Below are positions 1 to 5,978 of a DNA stretch of 11,732 nucleotides, piece by piece. The translations under genes were made by a program, and so were the position numbers. Numbering within the stretch: the first letter of the stretch is position 1; each line of letters starts with the position of its first letter. The notes under the pieces are model-generated. The model made no database searches and had not been told where the DNA came from. It worked only from the letters and a program-made list of their open reading frames with translations. The stretch is taken from assembly GCA_036399695.1 (NCBI GenBank), contig DASWMP010000244.1, positions 1 through 11,732 on the forward strand. Reading direction: 5' to 3'. Origin of the DNA: DASVEE01 sp036399695 (GTDB lineage: Bacteria > Acidobacteriota > Thermoanaerobaculia > Gp7-AA8).

Positions 1-7
1 TAGAAGA

Positions 8-27
8 GCGGTGGCGTTCGCCACCGC
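8..27. repeat. Perfect 9-bp inverted repeat at the window edge
   Basis: GCGGTGGCG at 8-16 and CGCCACCGC at 19-27 are exact reverse complements around a 2-nt centre. The hairpin lies 44 nt upstream of the ggt start. No T-run follows on the plus strand, so a classical intrinsic terminator for an upstream gene is not clear. It may be the end of another intergenic repeat cut by the window boundary. Confidence 0.6.
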
Positions 28-56
28 ACTCCGAGATTGCTGCGCGCCCCATCGCG

Positions 57-62
57 TAAACT
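57..62 (+). promoter_or_regulatory. Putative -10 element of ggt
   Basis: TAAACT lies 8 nt before the ATG at 71. I see no good -35 hexamer and no Shine-Dalgarno sequence. A transcript starting about 7 nt after this hexamer would begin at or beside the start codon, so it would be leaderless. The same hexamer occurs 7 nt before the amidohydrolase ATG. Confidence 0.4.
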
Positions 63-70
63 TCCGGGCG

Positions 71-1780
71 ATGAAACGCGCCTTCCTTGCCCTTCTGCTC
101 ATCTGCGCCATCGACCTGCAGGCCGCCTCGCGCGAGCCTGTCCGCGCAAAGCACGTCATGGTGGCGTCCACCTCCGAGCTCGCCTCACGCATCGGGGCAG
201 ACGTGATGAAGAAGGGGGGCAACGCGGTCGATGCCGCGGTGGCCGTGGCGCTGGCTCTCGCCGTCACCTGGCCGAGCGCGGGCAACCTCGGCGGCGGCGG
301 TTTCCTGGTGCTGCGCAAGGCGGACGGCACGGCGGAAGTGATCGACTACCGCGAGCGCGCCCCGCTCGCCGCGACGCGCACGATGTACCTCGACGCGCAG
401 GGCAACGTCATCAAAGGGTCGTCGACCGAAGGCTACAAAGCGGTGGGCGTCCCCGGCACGGTGGCCGGGCTGATGCTCGCGCACAAACGCCACGGGAAGC
501 TGAAATGGGCCGAGCTCGTCGAGCCGGCACGTGCGCTCGCCGCGGACGGCTTCGAGGTCACGTATCACCTCTCCCGCAGTCTGCGCCTCAAGTCGACGCA
601 GGAGAAGATGGCCGCCTTCGCGGAAAGCCGGCGCATCTTCCAGCGCGACGGCAAGTTCTACGAGCTGGGCGAGCGCTTCGTGCAGCCGGAGCTCGCCACC
701 ACGCTGGCGCGCATCAAAGCCAACCCTCGCGACTTTTACGAAGGGGAGACAGCGCGCCTCATCGTCAAAGACATGCAGGCGAACGGCGGCATCCTCACAC
801 TCGAAGACCTGCGCACCTACGAACCGACGGTCCGCAAGCCGCTGCGCACCACGTACCGCGGCTACGAGATCCTGACGATGCCTCCCCCGTCGTCGGGCGG
901 CATCGCCCTCATCGAGATGCTCAACATCCTCGAAGCGTATGACCTGAAGGGGATGGGCTGGCACTCGTCGCAGTACCTCCACACGCTGATCGAGACGATG
1001 CGCCGTGCCTTCGCCGACCGCGCCCAGCACCTCGGCGACGCCGATTTCGTGAAGGTGCCGCTGGCCGGCCTGGCCTCGAAGGCGTACGCCGCCGAGCGGC
1101 GGAAGACGATCGACCTCACGCGCGCCTCCACCTCACAGAGGGTCGGCGCGGCCAATCCTCTTCCTTACGAATCGCCCGACACGACGCACTTTACGATCGT
1201 CGACAGCGAGGGGAACGTCGTCAGCAACACCTACACGCTCAACGACAGCTACGGCGCCGGCGTCACGGCGCGCGGTACCGGCGTGCTGCTCAACAACGAG
1301 ATGGACGACTTCACCTCGAAGCCGGGCGTACCAAACGACTACGGCCTGCTGCAGGGGGAAGCGAACGCCATCCAGCCGAAGAAGCGGCCCCTGTCCTCCA
1401 TGACGCCGACGATCGTGACGAAAAACGGCAAGTTCGCCTTCGCCATCGGCAGCCCCGGCGGCCCGACGATCATCAACACCGTCCTGCAGGTCCTGCTCAA
1501 CGTCATCGACTTCGACATGGACATCCAGCAGGCCATCGACAGCCCCCGAGTGCACCATCAGTGGATGCCGGACATGGTGTACTGGGAGGCGTTCGGCATC
1601 AACGCCGATACGCGCGCCGTGCTCGAGAAGATGGGCCACAAGTTCCGCCCCATCCCCGGCGCCAGCAAGGAGGAGCCGTCGGACATGGGCGACGCCCACG
1701 GGATTGCCGTCGATCCGGTGAACGGCATGCGGCTGGGCGCGAGCGATCCGCGTCTGGGAGGCGTGGCCGTGGGCTGGTGA
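71..1780 (+). CDS. ggt: Gamma-glutamyltransferase (exported)
   Basis: This 569-aa protein is a gamma-glutamyltranspeptidase: it hydrolyses or transfers the gamma-glutamyl group of glutathione and related peptides and should act in the periplasm. The ATG at 71 is preferred over an upstream GTG at 11 because it begins a signal peptide (MKRAFLALLLICA), with cleavage likely near LQA at residues 16-18. The large-subunit signature NLGGGGF and Arg94 in DYRERAP are present; Arg94 matches the substrate-carboxylate arginine of the family. The self-processing and catalytic threonine is Thr371, the first residue of TTHFTIVD, so cleavage should give an N-terminal large subunit and a small subunit of about 20 kDa. 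GSPGG at 460-464 and the LLNNEMDDF segment complete the active site. Length is typical. The next gene downstream encodes a peptidase, consistent with peptide scavenging. The family call is firm; substrate preference cannot be read from sequence. Confidence 0.96.
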   Translation: MKRAFLALLLICAIDLQAASREPVRAKHVMVASTSELASRIGADVMKKGGNAVDAAVAVALALAVTWPSAGNLGGGGFLVLRKADGTAEVIDYRERAPLAATRTMYLDAQGNVIKGSSTEGYKAVGVPGTVAGLMLAHKRHGKLKWAELVEPARALAADGFEVTYHLSRSLRLKSTQEKMAAFAESRRIFQRDGKFYELGERFVQPELATTLARIKANPRDFYEGETARLIVKDMQANGGILTLEDLRTYEPTVRKPLRTTYRGYEILTMPPPSSGGIALIEMLNILEAYDLKGMGWHSSQYLHTLIETMRRAFADRAQHLGDADFVKVPLAGLASKAYAAERRKTIDLTRASTSQRVGAANPLPYESPDTTHFTIVDSEGNVVSNTYTLNDSYGAGVTARGTGVLLNNEMDDFTSKPGVPNDYGLLQGEANAIQPKKRPLSSMTPTIVTKNGKFAFAIGSPGGPTIINTVLQVLLNVIDFDMDIQQAIDSPRVHHQWMPDMVYWEAFGINADTRAVLEKMGHKFRPIPGASKEEPSDMGDAHGIAVDPVNGMRLGASDPRLGGVAVGW

Positions 1781-1781
1781 A

Positions 1782-1913
1782 GCAGTTGGCAGTGGTCTAG
1801 TGCCTCTATGTGGGACAGGCACTCCTGTCTGTCCGGCTCCACGGTACACGGGACAGACAGGAGTGTCTGTCCCACATACTCCACTGCCAACCGCCTACTG
1901 CCAACCGCCAACT
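1782..1913. repeat. Inverted GTTGGC-type heptamer arms enclosing a REP pair
   Basis: Just after the ggt stop codon a short left arm, GCAGTTGGCAGTGG (1782-1795), is matched by an inverted right arm of 7-nt units at 1881-1913 (CCACTGCCAACC, then further ACTGCCAAC-type units). The 85 bases between the arms hold the palindrome described separately at 1807-1878. The same heptamer family recurs after the next two plus-strand genes, at 3306-3370 and 5855-5939. The arms could fold into a long 3' hairpin. Confidence 0.75.
1807..1878. repeat. REP-pair (BIME-like) palindrome, copy 1
   Basis: Two 28-nt arms (1807-1834 and 1851-1878) are reverse complements with one mismatch, around a 16-nt loop. Each arm has a TATGTG-type head followed by its own palindrome: GGACAGRCA, CTCC, TGTCTGTCC. 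This gives two small hairpins in opposite orientation, the layout of a bacterial interspersed mosaic element made of two REPs. A second copy lies at 8144-8247. It falls between ggt and the M20 gene, inside heptamer arms. Confidence 0.8.
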
Positions 1914-1923
1914 CCTCCTGACA

Positions 1924-1929
1924 TACAAT
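1924..1929 (+). promoter_or_regulatory. Putative -10 element of the M20 peptidase gene
   Basis: TACAAT (5 of 6 to TATAAT) lies 8 nt before the ATG at 1938. No -35 match is visible because the preceding sequence is heptamer repeat. The position fits a leaderless transcript. Confidence 0.4.
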
Positions 1930-1937
1930 CCGCGGCC

Positions 1938-3305
1938 ATGAAAGTCGACAAGAAAACCCTCACCGCGTGGGCCGCGGGCGAGCGCGACAAGTTCGAGAAC
2001 ACGCTGAAAGAGATCGTCGAGATCCCCTCGGTCTCGGCCGATCCGAACCGCAAGGGCGACATCCGCCGCTGCGCCGAGTACGGAGCGCAGCTCGTGCGCG
2101 ACTTCGGCGGCCAGGCGGAGCTCATCGAGACCAACGGCTTCCCGCTCGTGCACGGCCGCTGGGACGCCGGCGAGGGCTACCCCACGGTCACGATCTACAA
2201 CCATCTCGACGTGCAGCCGGCGTCGCGCGAGACCGAGCCGTGGAACAGCGACCCGTTCACCTTCACGAAGGACGGCGACCGCTACTTCGGCCGCGGCACG
2301 ACGGATGACAAAGGTCCGGCCATGGCCGCGCTCTGGGGCATCAAAGCCGCGCGCGAAGCGGACCTCCCGGTCAACATCCGCGTGCTGTGGGAGCTCGAAG
2401 AAGAAGTCGGCTCCCCGAGCTTTGAGTCAGCAATCAAGGCTAACGCAAAGAAGCTGGCCACGGATCACGTCCTCGTCTCCGACACGATCTGGGTCTCGCG
2501 CAAACAGCCGGCCTGCCCGGCGGGCCTGCGCGGACTGCAGGGCTTCACGCTCACGCTGCAGACCGGCGAGACGGACCAGCACTCCGGCGTCACCGGCGGC
2601 GCCGCGCGCAATCCGCTCGGCGAGCTGATGCAGCTCGTCTCCGAGATGTACGACGCCCGCACCGGCAAGGTGAAGATGAAGGGCTTCTACGAGGACGTGC
2701 AGCAGCCGTCGCGCCGCGAGCTGCAGGAGTTCGCCGCCTCCGGCTTCACGATCAAAGGCTTCATGAAGGATCACCTCTTCCGCTCGATCCGCAGCGACGA
2801 TCCGGTGGACGTGATGAAGCGCATCTGGGCACTCCCGACGTTCGAGGTGCACGGCCTCGTCGGCGGCTACACCGGCCCCGGCATCAAGACCGTCATCCCG
2901 CCGAAAGCGGAAGTGAAGATCTCCTGCCGCCTCGTGCCGAACCAGGACCCGCGCAAGATCCAGAAGATCGTCAAAGCCTTCGTCAAGGAGCGCAGCCCCG
3001 ACGTGAAGGTGGAGATCGAGAATCAGATGTGGCCGTACAAGGCCCCGACCACCGGCCCGCTCGCCGAAGCGGTGAAGGACGCGATGAAGTTCGCCTTCGG
3101 CCGCGAGCCGGTCTTCGTCCGCGAAGGCGGCTCGATCGGCGCCGTCATCTCGATGGAGAAGATCCTCGGCCCCGTGATGTTCCTCGGCCTCTCACTCCCC
3201 GAGCACGGCTACCACGCCCCGAACGAAAACTTCGACTGGCAGCAGGCCAGCGGCGGCATGGTGGCGTTCGCGCGGTACTTCTCGAACGTGTCCGCGATGC
3301 GGTGA
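1938..3305 (+). CDS. M20/M25/M40 family metallopeptidase (dipeptidase-like)
   Basis: This 455-aa protein belongs to the M20 carnosinase/dipeptidase group, two-zinc enzymes that cleave dipeptides or short peptides. Visible motifs are YNHLDVQP (His89, with Asp91 beside it), GRGTTDDKGP (bridging Asp at 123-124), LEEEVGS (catalytic Glu155 and metal ligand Glu156), SDTIW (Asp182) and GYHAPNE (His426). The central GETDQHSGVTGGAARNP stretch and VGGYTGPGIKTVIP are typical of the lid/dimerisation domain. There is no signal peptide, so it is probably cytoplasmic. The ATG at 1938 is chosen because the reading frame upstream only translates the REP palindrome and heptamers. It lies 157 bp after ggt in the same orientation and may use the dipeptides released by GGT. 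Asn replaces the more usual Gly before the first His (YGHYDVQP in many relatives), which is probably neutral. Exact substrate is unknown. Confidence 0.93.
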   Translation: MKVDKKTLTAWAAGERDKFENTLKEIVEIPSVSADPNRKGDIRRCAEYGAQLVRDFGGQAELIETNGFPLVHGRWDAGEGYPTVTIYNHLDVQPASRETEPWNSDPFTFTKDGDRYFGRGTTDDKGPAMAALWGIKAAREADLPVNIRVLWELEEEVGSPSFESAIKANAKKLATDHVLVSDTIWVSRKQPACPAGLRGLQGFTLTLQTGETDQHSGVTGGAARNPLGELMQLVSEMYDARTGKVKMKGFYEDVQQPSRRELQEFAASGFTIKGFMKDHLFRSIRSDDPVDVMKRIWALPTFEVHGLVGGYTGPGIKTVIPPKAEVKISCRLVPNQDPRKIQKIVKAFVKERSPDVKVEIENQMWPYKAPTTGPLAEAVKDAMKFAFGREPVFVREGGSIGAVISMEKILGPVMFLGLSLPEHGYHAPNENFDWQQASGGMVAFARYFSNVSAMR

Positions 3306-3370
3306 ACCAGTTGGGCGGTTGGCAGTTGGCGGTTGGCAGTGGAAGCTGCGCGACCGATCTACTGCCAACC
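3306..3370. repeat. GTTGGC-type heptamer array after the M20 gene
   Basis: Right after the stop codon, 3306-3342 carries imperfect 7-nt units (GGTTGGCA, GTTGGCG, GTTGGCA). An inverted TACTGCCAACC follows at 3360-3370 and forms the head of the 31-bp tandem repeat. The array therefore has the same inverted-arm plan as those at 1782-1913 and 5855-5939. Confidence 0.75.
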
Positions 3371-3421
3371 GCGAGCGCGCGCAGCGCGCGTACCGCCAAC
3401 CGCGAGCGTGCGCAGCACGCG
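3360..3421. repeat. Two tandem 31-bp units, each with a 6-bp hairpin
   Basis: Copy 1 (3360-3390) and copy 2 (3391-3421) differ at three positions only. Each starts with a TACYGCCAACC heptamer-like head. Each ends with a stem: GCGCGC-GCA-GCGCGC at 3375-3389 in copy 1, and GCGTGC-GCA-GCACGC at 3406-3420 in copy 2. Two of the three differences form one base pair (C-G in copy 1, T-A in copy 2). The unit lies between the convergent M20 and HTH-citrate synthase genes. Confidence 0.8.
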
Positions 3422-3428
3422 TACTGGC

Positions 3429-4658
3429 CTACGGCATCTCCCCCACATACTTCGCCCGCGGCCGGATGATCCCCTGATGCGCGTACTGCTCGATGGCATG
3501 CGCGATCCAGCCGATCGTGCGGCCCAGCGCGAACAACGCCAGCGGCGCACCGGGCGGCAGTTCCAGCACGCGCGCCAGGGCCACGAGCGCGTAATCGATC
3601 GTCGCCTTCTCGCCGCGCAGCTTCTCCCCTGCTTCCTCGAGCGCGTGTGCGAACTGCAGTTCTTTCGAGCGGGGGAAGGCACGGTCGAGCAGTTCGTACA
3701 GCACTTTCGCGCGCGGATCGCCGGCGGGATAGAGCGGATGACCGAAGCCTTCGATCGGCTCGCCGCGGCGGAGACGATCCGAGAGCGCTTTGCGCAGGTC
3801 GCGCGAGCGGCGTAGCTCGTTCATCAGCGCTTCGACGCGCACCGTCGCGCCGCCGTGCTTCGTTCCTTCGATCGCCGCCAGGCCGGCCAGCACGACGCCG
3901 TACGGATTCGCGCCGGCCGAGGCTACGCAGCGGGCGGTGAAGGAGGAGACGTTCAGCTCGTGATCGGCCGTGGCGATGAGCGCCGCGCGGATCAGCTCCG
4001 GCGCCGAACGGACGTCCGGGCACCAGGCGCGGGCCAGCGTCTCCTCGACCGTCGGTTCGAGCTCCTGCGTGTTCGCGAACACGCTGGTCAACAGGTTGAC
4101 GATGCGCCAGCCGGTCTGCGCGACCGCTTTGGGTCGCAGGTCGAACGCCAGCGGATCGCGTGCGGCGACGAGCGGCAGGATCGACTGCGCGCGATTCATG
4201 AGCGGCAGATCCTCCGACGCGCCGCCGGAGATCACGTGCAGCGGCGTGTCGAAGATGTCGGCCTCGAAATCGCCCGTCCAGAGCAGCGCCGCCACCTCTT
4301 CGACGGAGCGCGTCCGCGCCAGCTCCGCCACTTCATGGCCGCGGTAGTAAACAGACCCGCCGGCGATGAGCGTCAGCGACGACTCCATGATCGGCATCCC
4401 CCACTGCAGCGCACGCTCCGCGGCCTTCTCCGGATTCCGCCGCTCTTCATTGCGGCTGCGCAGCCGCTCCACGTCTTCCCGCGAATACCGCCGCTCGCGC
4501 GGCTTTCCCGGCACCGGCTCGGACCGCATGTAGCCGCGGCTCACGTAGGCATACAGCGTGGCGCGGTTCACGTCCAGCAGGCGGGACGCTTCGCCGGCCG
4601 TGATCCAGTGCTGCTGCTTCGTTGTCCGTTGTCCGTTGTCCGTTTTCCGTGCGCCCAT
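3429..4658 (-). CDS. Citrate synthase family protein with N-terminal MerR-like HTH
   Basis: This 409-aa protein joins a helix-turn-helix segment (residues about 17-66: ITAGEASRLLDVNRATLYAY, then a RRYSREDVERL wing/helix typical of MerR-type domains) to a citrate synthase fold. Catalytic-site counterparts are His233 (DHELNVSSF), His268 (GTKHGG), His307 (GFGHPLY) and Asp355 (ATIDYAL). Arg316 and Arg399 fit the substrate arginines, so the enzyme may be active. HTH-containing citrate synthases are a known family, but their DNA targets are mostly uncharacterised as far as I know. It may condense acetyl- or propionyl-CoA with oxaloacetate, act as a metabolite-sensing regulator, or both. ATG 4658 is the only start codon (ATG, GTG or TTG) before the HTH, so a heptamer array is translated as residues 3-13 (TDNGQRTT). 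The gene is divergent from a second citrate synthase, 57 bp away, with an inverted repeat between them. Confidence 0.92.
   Translation of the reverse strand: MGARKTDNGQRTTKQQHWITAGEASRLLDVNRATLYAYVSRGYMRSEPVPGKPRERRYSREDVERLRSRNEERRNPEKAAERALQWGMPIMESSLTLIAGGSVYYRGHEVAELARTRSVEEVAALLWTGDFEADIFDTPLHVISGGASEDLPLMNRAQSILPLVAARDPLAFDLRPKAVAQTGWRIVNLLTSVFANTQELEPTVEETLARAWCPDVRSAPELIRAALIATADHELNVSSFTARCVASAGANPYGVVLAGLAAIEGTKHGGATVRVEALMNELRRSRDLRKALSDRLRRGEPIEGFGHPLYPAGDPRAKVLYELLDRAFPRSKELQFAHALEEAGEKLRGEKATIDYALVALARVLELPPGAPLALFALGRTIGWIAHAIEQYAHQGIIRPRAKYVGEMP
4620..4651. repeat. GTTGTCC heptamer array inside the HTH-citrate synthase 5' end
   Basis: Four 7-nt units plus flanks: GTTGTCC three times, then GTTTTCC. 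It is the near-exact inverted copy of 4721-4752; the two differ only in which unit is the GTTTTCC variant. Translated on the minus strand it encodes residues 3-13 of the HTH-citrate synthase. Confidence 0.85.
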
Positions 4659-4660
4659 GT

Positions 4661-4678
4661 ATTGATTGTACGATCAAT
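4661..4678. promoter_or_regulatory. Candidate operator between the divergent citrate synthases
   Basis: ATTGAT-TGTACG-ATCAAT is an exact 6-bp inverted repeat with a 6-nt spacer. It stands out as AT-rich in a high-GC region. It overlaps the minus-strand -10 candidate TACAAT (4670 to 4665) and ends 1 nt before the plus-strand -35 candidate at 4680. A protein bound here could control both genes. The HTH-citrate synthase encoded alongside is the obvious candidate ligand, by inference from position only. Confidence 0.5.
4665..4670 (-). promoter_or_regulatory. Putative -10 of the HTH-citrate synthase gene
   Basis: Read on the minus strand, TACAAT lies 6 nt before the ATG at 4658, within the inverted repeat at 4661-4678. 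No good -35 is seen. The transcript would start at or next to the start codon. Confidence 0.4.
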
Positions 4679-4679
4679 A

Positions 4680-4708
4680 TTGACAACATGGTACATCGAG
4701 CCTAGTTT
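4680..4708 (+). promoter_or_regulatory. Putative promoter of the second citrate synthase
   Basis: A perfect TTGACA -35 hexamer (4680-4685) is followed after 17 bp by TAGTTT (4703-4708), a weak -10. The ATG follows 7 nt later at 4716, with no Shine-Dalgarno sequence. This is the best two-part promoter in the window and predicts a leaderless mRNA. Confidence 0.5.
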
Positions 4709-4715
4709 TCGTCGT

Positions 4716-5855
4716 ATGAGCACGGACAACGGAAAACGGACAACGGACAACGTCGTACACGCTGGACTCGAAGGAATCGTGGCCGCCGAAACGCGGCTGA
4801 GCATGGTCGACGGTGACGCGGGCGAGCTGATCATCGGCGGCTATGACGTCGCCGACCTCGCCGCGAAGGCGACGTTCGAGGAGACGGTGCTGCTTCTCTG
4901 GGACGGCGACCTGCCGGATGCCGAGACGCTCGCCCGCTTCCGCGGCGAGCTCGCCGCGCGGCGCGCGCTGCCCCCGGAGACACTGGAGCTGCTCGCTGCC
5001 TGCGCGCGCGAACAGGTCGACGGCATGGACGCGCTGCGCATCGCCGCCGGCACGCTCAGCCTGCGCAAGCCGCGCAACGAACGCGATGCCGCCATGCAGC
5101 TCGGCGCTACCTTCCCGACCATCGTCGCGTCGTACTGGCGCCTGCTGCACGGCCGCATGCCCATCGCCCCGGACGGGACGCTCGGACACGCCGCGAATTA
5201 CCTCTACATGCTCACCGGCGAGGTGCCGCACGAGGAGCAGGTGCGCGGGATGGAGACGTACCTCAACACGGTTGTCGACCACGGCCTGAACGCGTCGACG
5301 TTCACGGCGCGGGTGATTGCCTCGACCCAGTCGGACCTCATCTCCGCCATCGTCGGCGCCGTCGGAGCCCTCAAGGGGCCGCTGCACGGCGGCGCGCCCG
5401 GACCGGCGCTGGACATGGTCTTCGAGATCGGCGAGCCCTCCCGCGCCGAGGAAGTGCTGCGCGCGAAGATCGCGGCCGGCGAACGGCTCATGGGCTTCGG
5501 CCATCGCGTCTACCGCGTGCGCGATCCCCGCGCGGACGTGCTCTCCGCCGCCGCCGAGCGGATGTTCACCCGCGCCGGCGACATGTCGCTCTACGAGCTG
5601 GCGCGCGCCGTCGAGCGCGAGGCCATCCGCCTGCTCGAAGAGCACAAGCCCGGACGCAAGCTGCAGACGAACGTGGAGTTCTACACCGCGCTTCTGCTGC
5701 ACGGCCTGGGACTCGAGGTCCCGCTGTTCACCCCCACGTTCGCGGTGAGCCGCGTAGCCGGCTGGATTGCCCACTGTTTCGAGCAGCGGCAGAGCAAGCG
5801 CATCATCCGCCCCCAGAGCGTGTATGTGGGGGAGCGGCGGGTGCTGGCGGAATAG
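4716..5855 (+). CDS. Citrate synthase / methylcitrate synthase
   Basis: This 379-aa protein is a type II-like citrate synthase that joins acetyl-CoA (or propionyl-CoA) to oxaloacetate in the cytoplasm. GLEGIVAAETRLSMVDGDAG at residues 18-37 is the family's N-terminal signature. Active-site histidines are His189 (DHGLNASTFTARV), His224 (GPLHGGAPG) and His263 (GFGHRVYRVRDPRAD). The position of the usual catalytic aspartate (NVDFYSG in many homologues) is Glu321 in TNVEFYTALLL. A glutamate here also occurs in some natural citrate synthases, so activity is still likely. Citrate cannot be told from methylcitrate synthase by sequence alone. ATG 4716 is chosen because the promoter abuts it; residues 2-12 (STDNGKRTTDN) are then translated heptamer repeat. 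A GTG at 4779 is a less likely alternative because it removes part of the signature. The divergent neighbour is an HTH-bearing paralogue that may regulate it. Confidence 0.93.
   Translation: MSTDNGKRTTDNVVHAGLEGIVAAETRLSMVDGDAGELIIGGYDVADLAAKATFEETVLLLWDGDLPDAETLARFRGELAARRALPPETLELLAACAREQVDGMDALRIAAGTLSLRKPRNERDAAMQLGATFPTIVASYWRLLHGRMPIAPDGTLGHAANYLYMLTGEVPHEEQVRGMETYLNTVVDHGLNASTFTARVIASTQSDLISAIVGAVGALKGPLHGGAPGPALDMVFEIGEPSRAEEVLRAKIAAGERLMGFGHRVYRVRDPRADVLSAAAERMFTRAGDMSLYELARAVEREAIRLLEEHKPGRKLQTNVEFYTALLLHGLGLEVPLFTPTFAVSRVAGWIAHCFEQRQSKRIIRPQSVYVGERRVLAE
4721..4752. repeat. GTTGTCC heptamer array (inverted) inside the citrate synthase 5' end
   Basis: On the plus strand it reads as CGGACAA units with one CGGAAAA variant in second place. 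It mirrors 4620-4651 around the divergent promoter region and encodes residues 2-12 of the citrate synthase if translation starts at 4716. Confidence 0.85.
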
Positions 5856-5939
5856 TTGGCGGTTGGCGGTTGGCGGTTGGCGGTTGGCGGTGGATACCCG
5901 GACCGCACAACTGCCAACTGCCCACTGCCAACCGCCAAC
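5855..5939. repeat. GTTGGCG heptamer array with inverted arm
   Basis: Five perfect tandem GTTGGCG units occupy 5855-5889; the first begins on the last base of the citrate synthase stop codon. An inverted arm of ACTGCCA and CCGCCAAC-type units lies at 5908-5939. The arms could pair into a long stem with a loop near 5893-5907. It is the most regular of the three GTTGGC loci and lies between the citrate synthase and amidohydrolase genes. Confidence 0.85.
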
Positions 5940-5965
5940 AGAGCGCACTGACCACGCCCCCACGG

Positions 5966-5971
5966 TAAACT
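5966..5971 (+). promoter_or_regulatory. Putative -10 of the amidohydrolase gene
   Basis: TAAACT lies 7 nt before the ATG at 5979. There is no clear -35 and no Shine-Dalgarno. It has the same hexamer and nearly the same spacing as upstream of ggt. Confidence 0.4.
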
Positions 5972-5978
5972 GCGCTTC

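Noticed and set aside
71..130. Lipoprotein signal in gamma-glutamyltransferase (LLLIC)
   Set aside because: Ile before the Cys does not fit a lipobox and the Cys lies within the hydrophobic core, too near the N-terminus.
1800..1937. Longer N-terminus of the M20 peptidase starting at 1800
   Set aside because: The extra residues only translate the REP palindrome and heptamers; the family starts near ATG 1938.
3855..4715. Long plus-strand open frame ahead of citrate synthase
   Set aside because: It is antisense to the HTH-citrate synthase gene, Arg/Ala-rich and without motifs; a by-product of high GC.
5855..5939. CRISPR array
   Set aside because: The repeat unit is 7 nt with no spacers; it is a simple tandem array with inverted arms.
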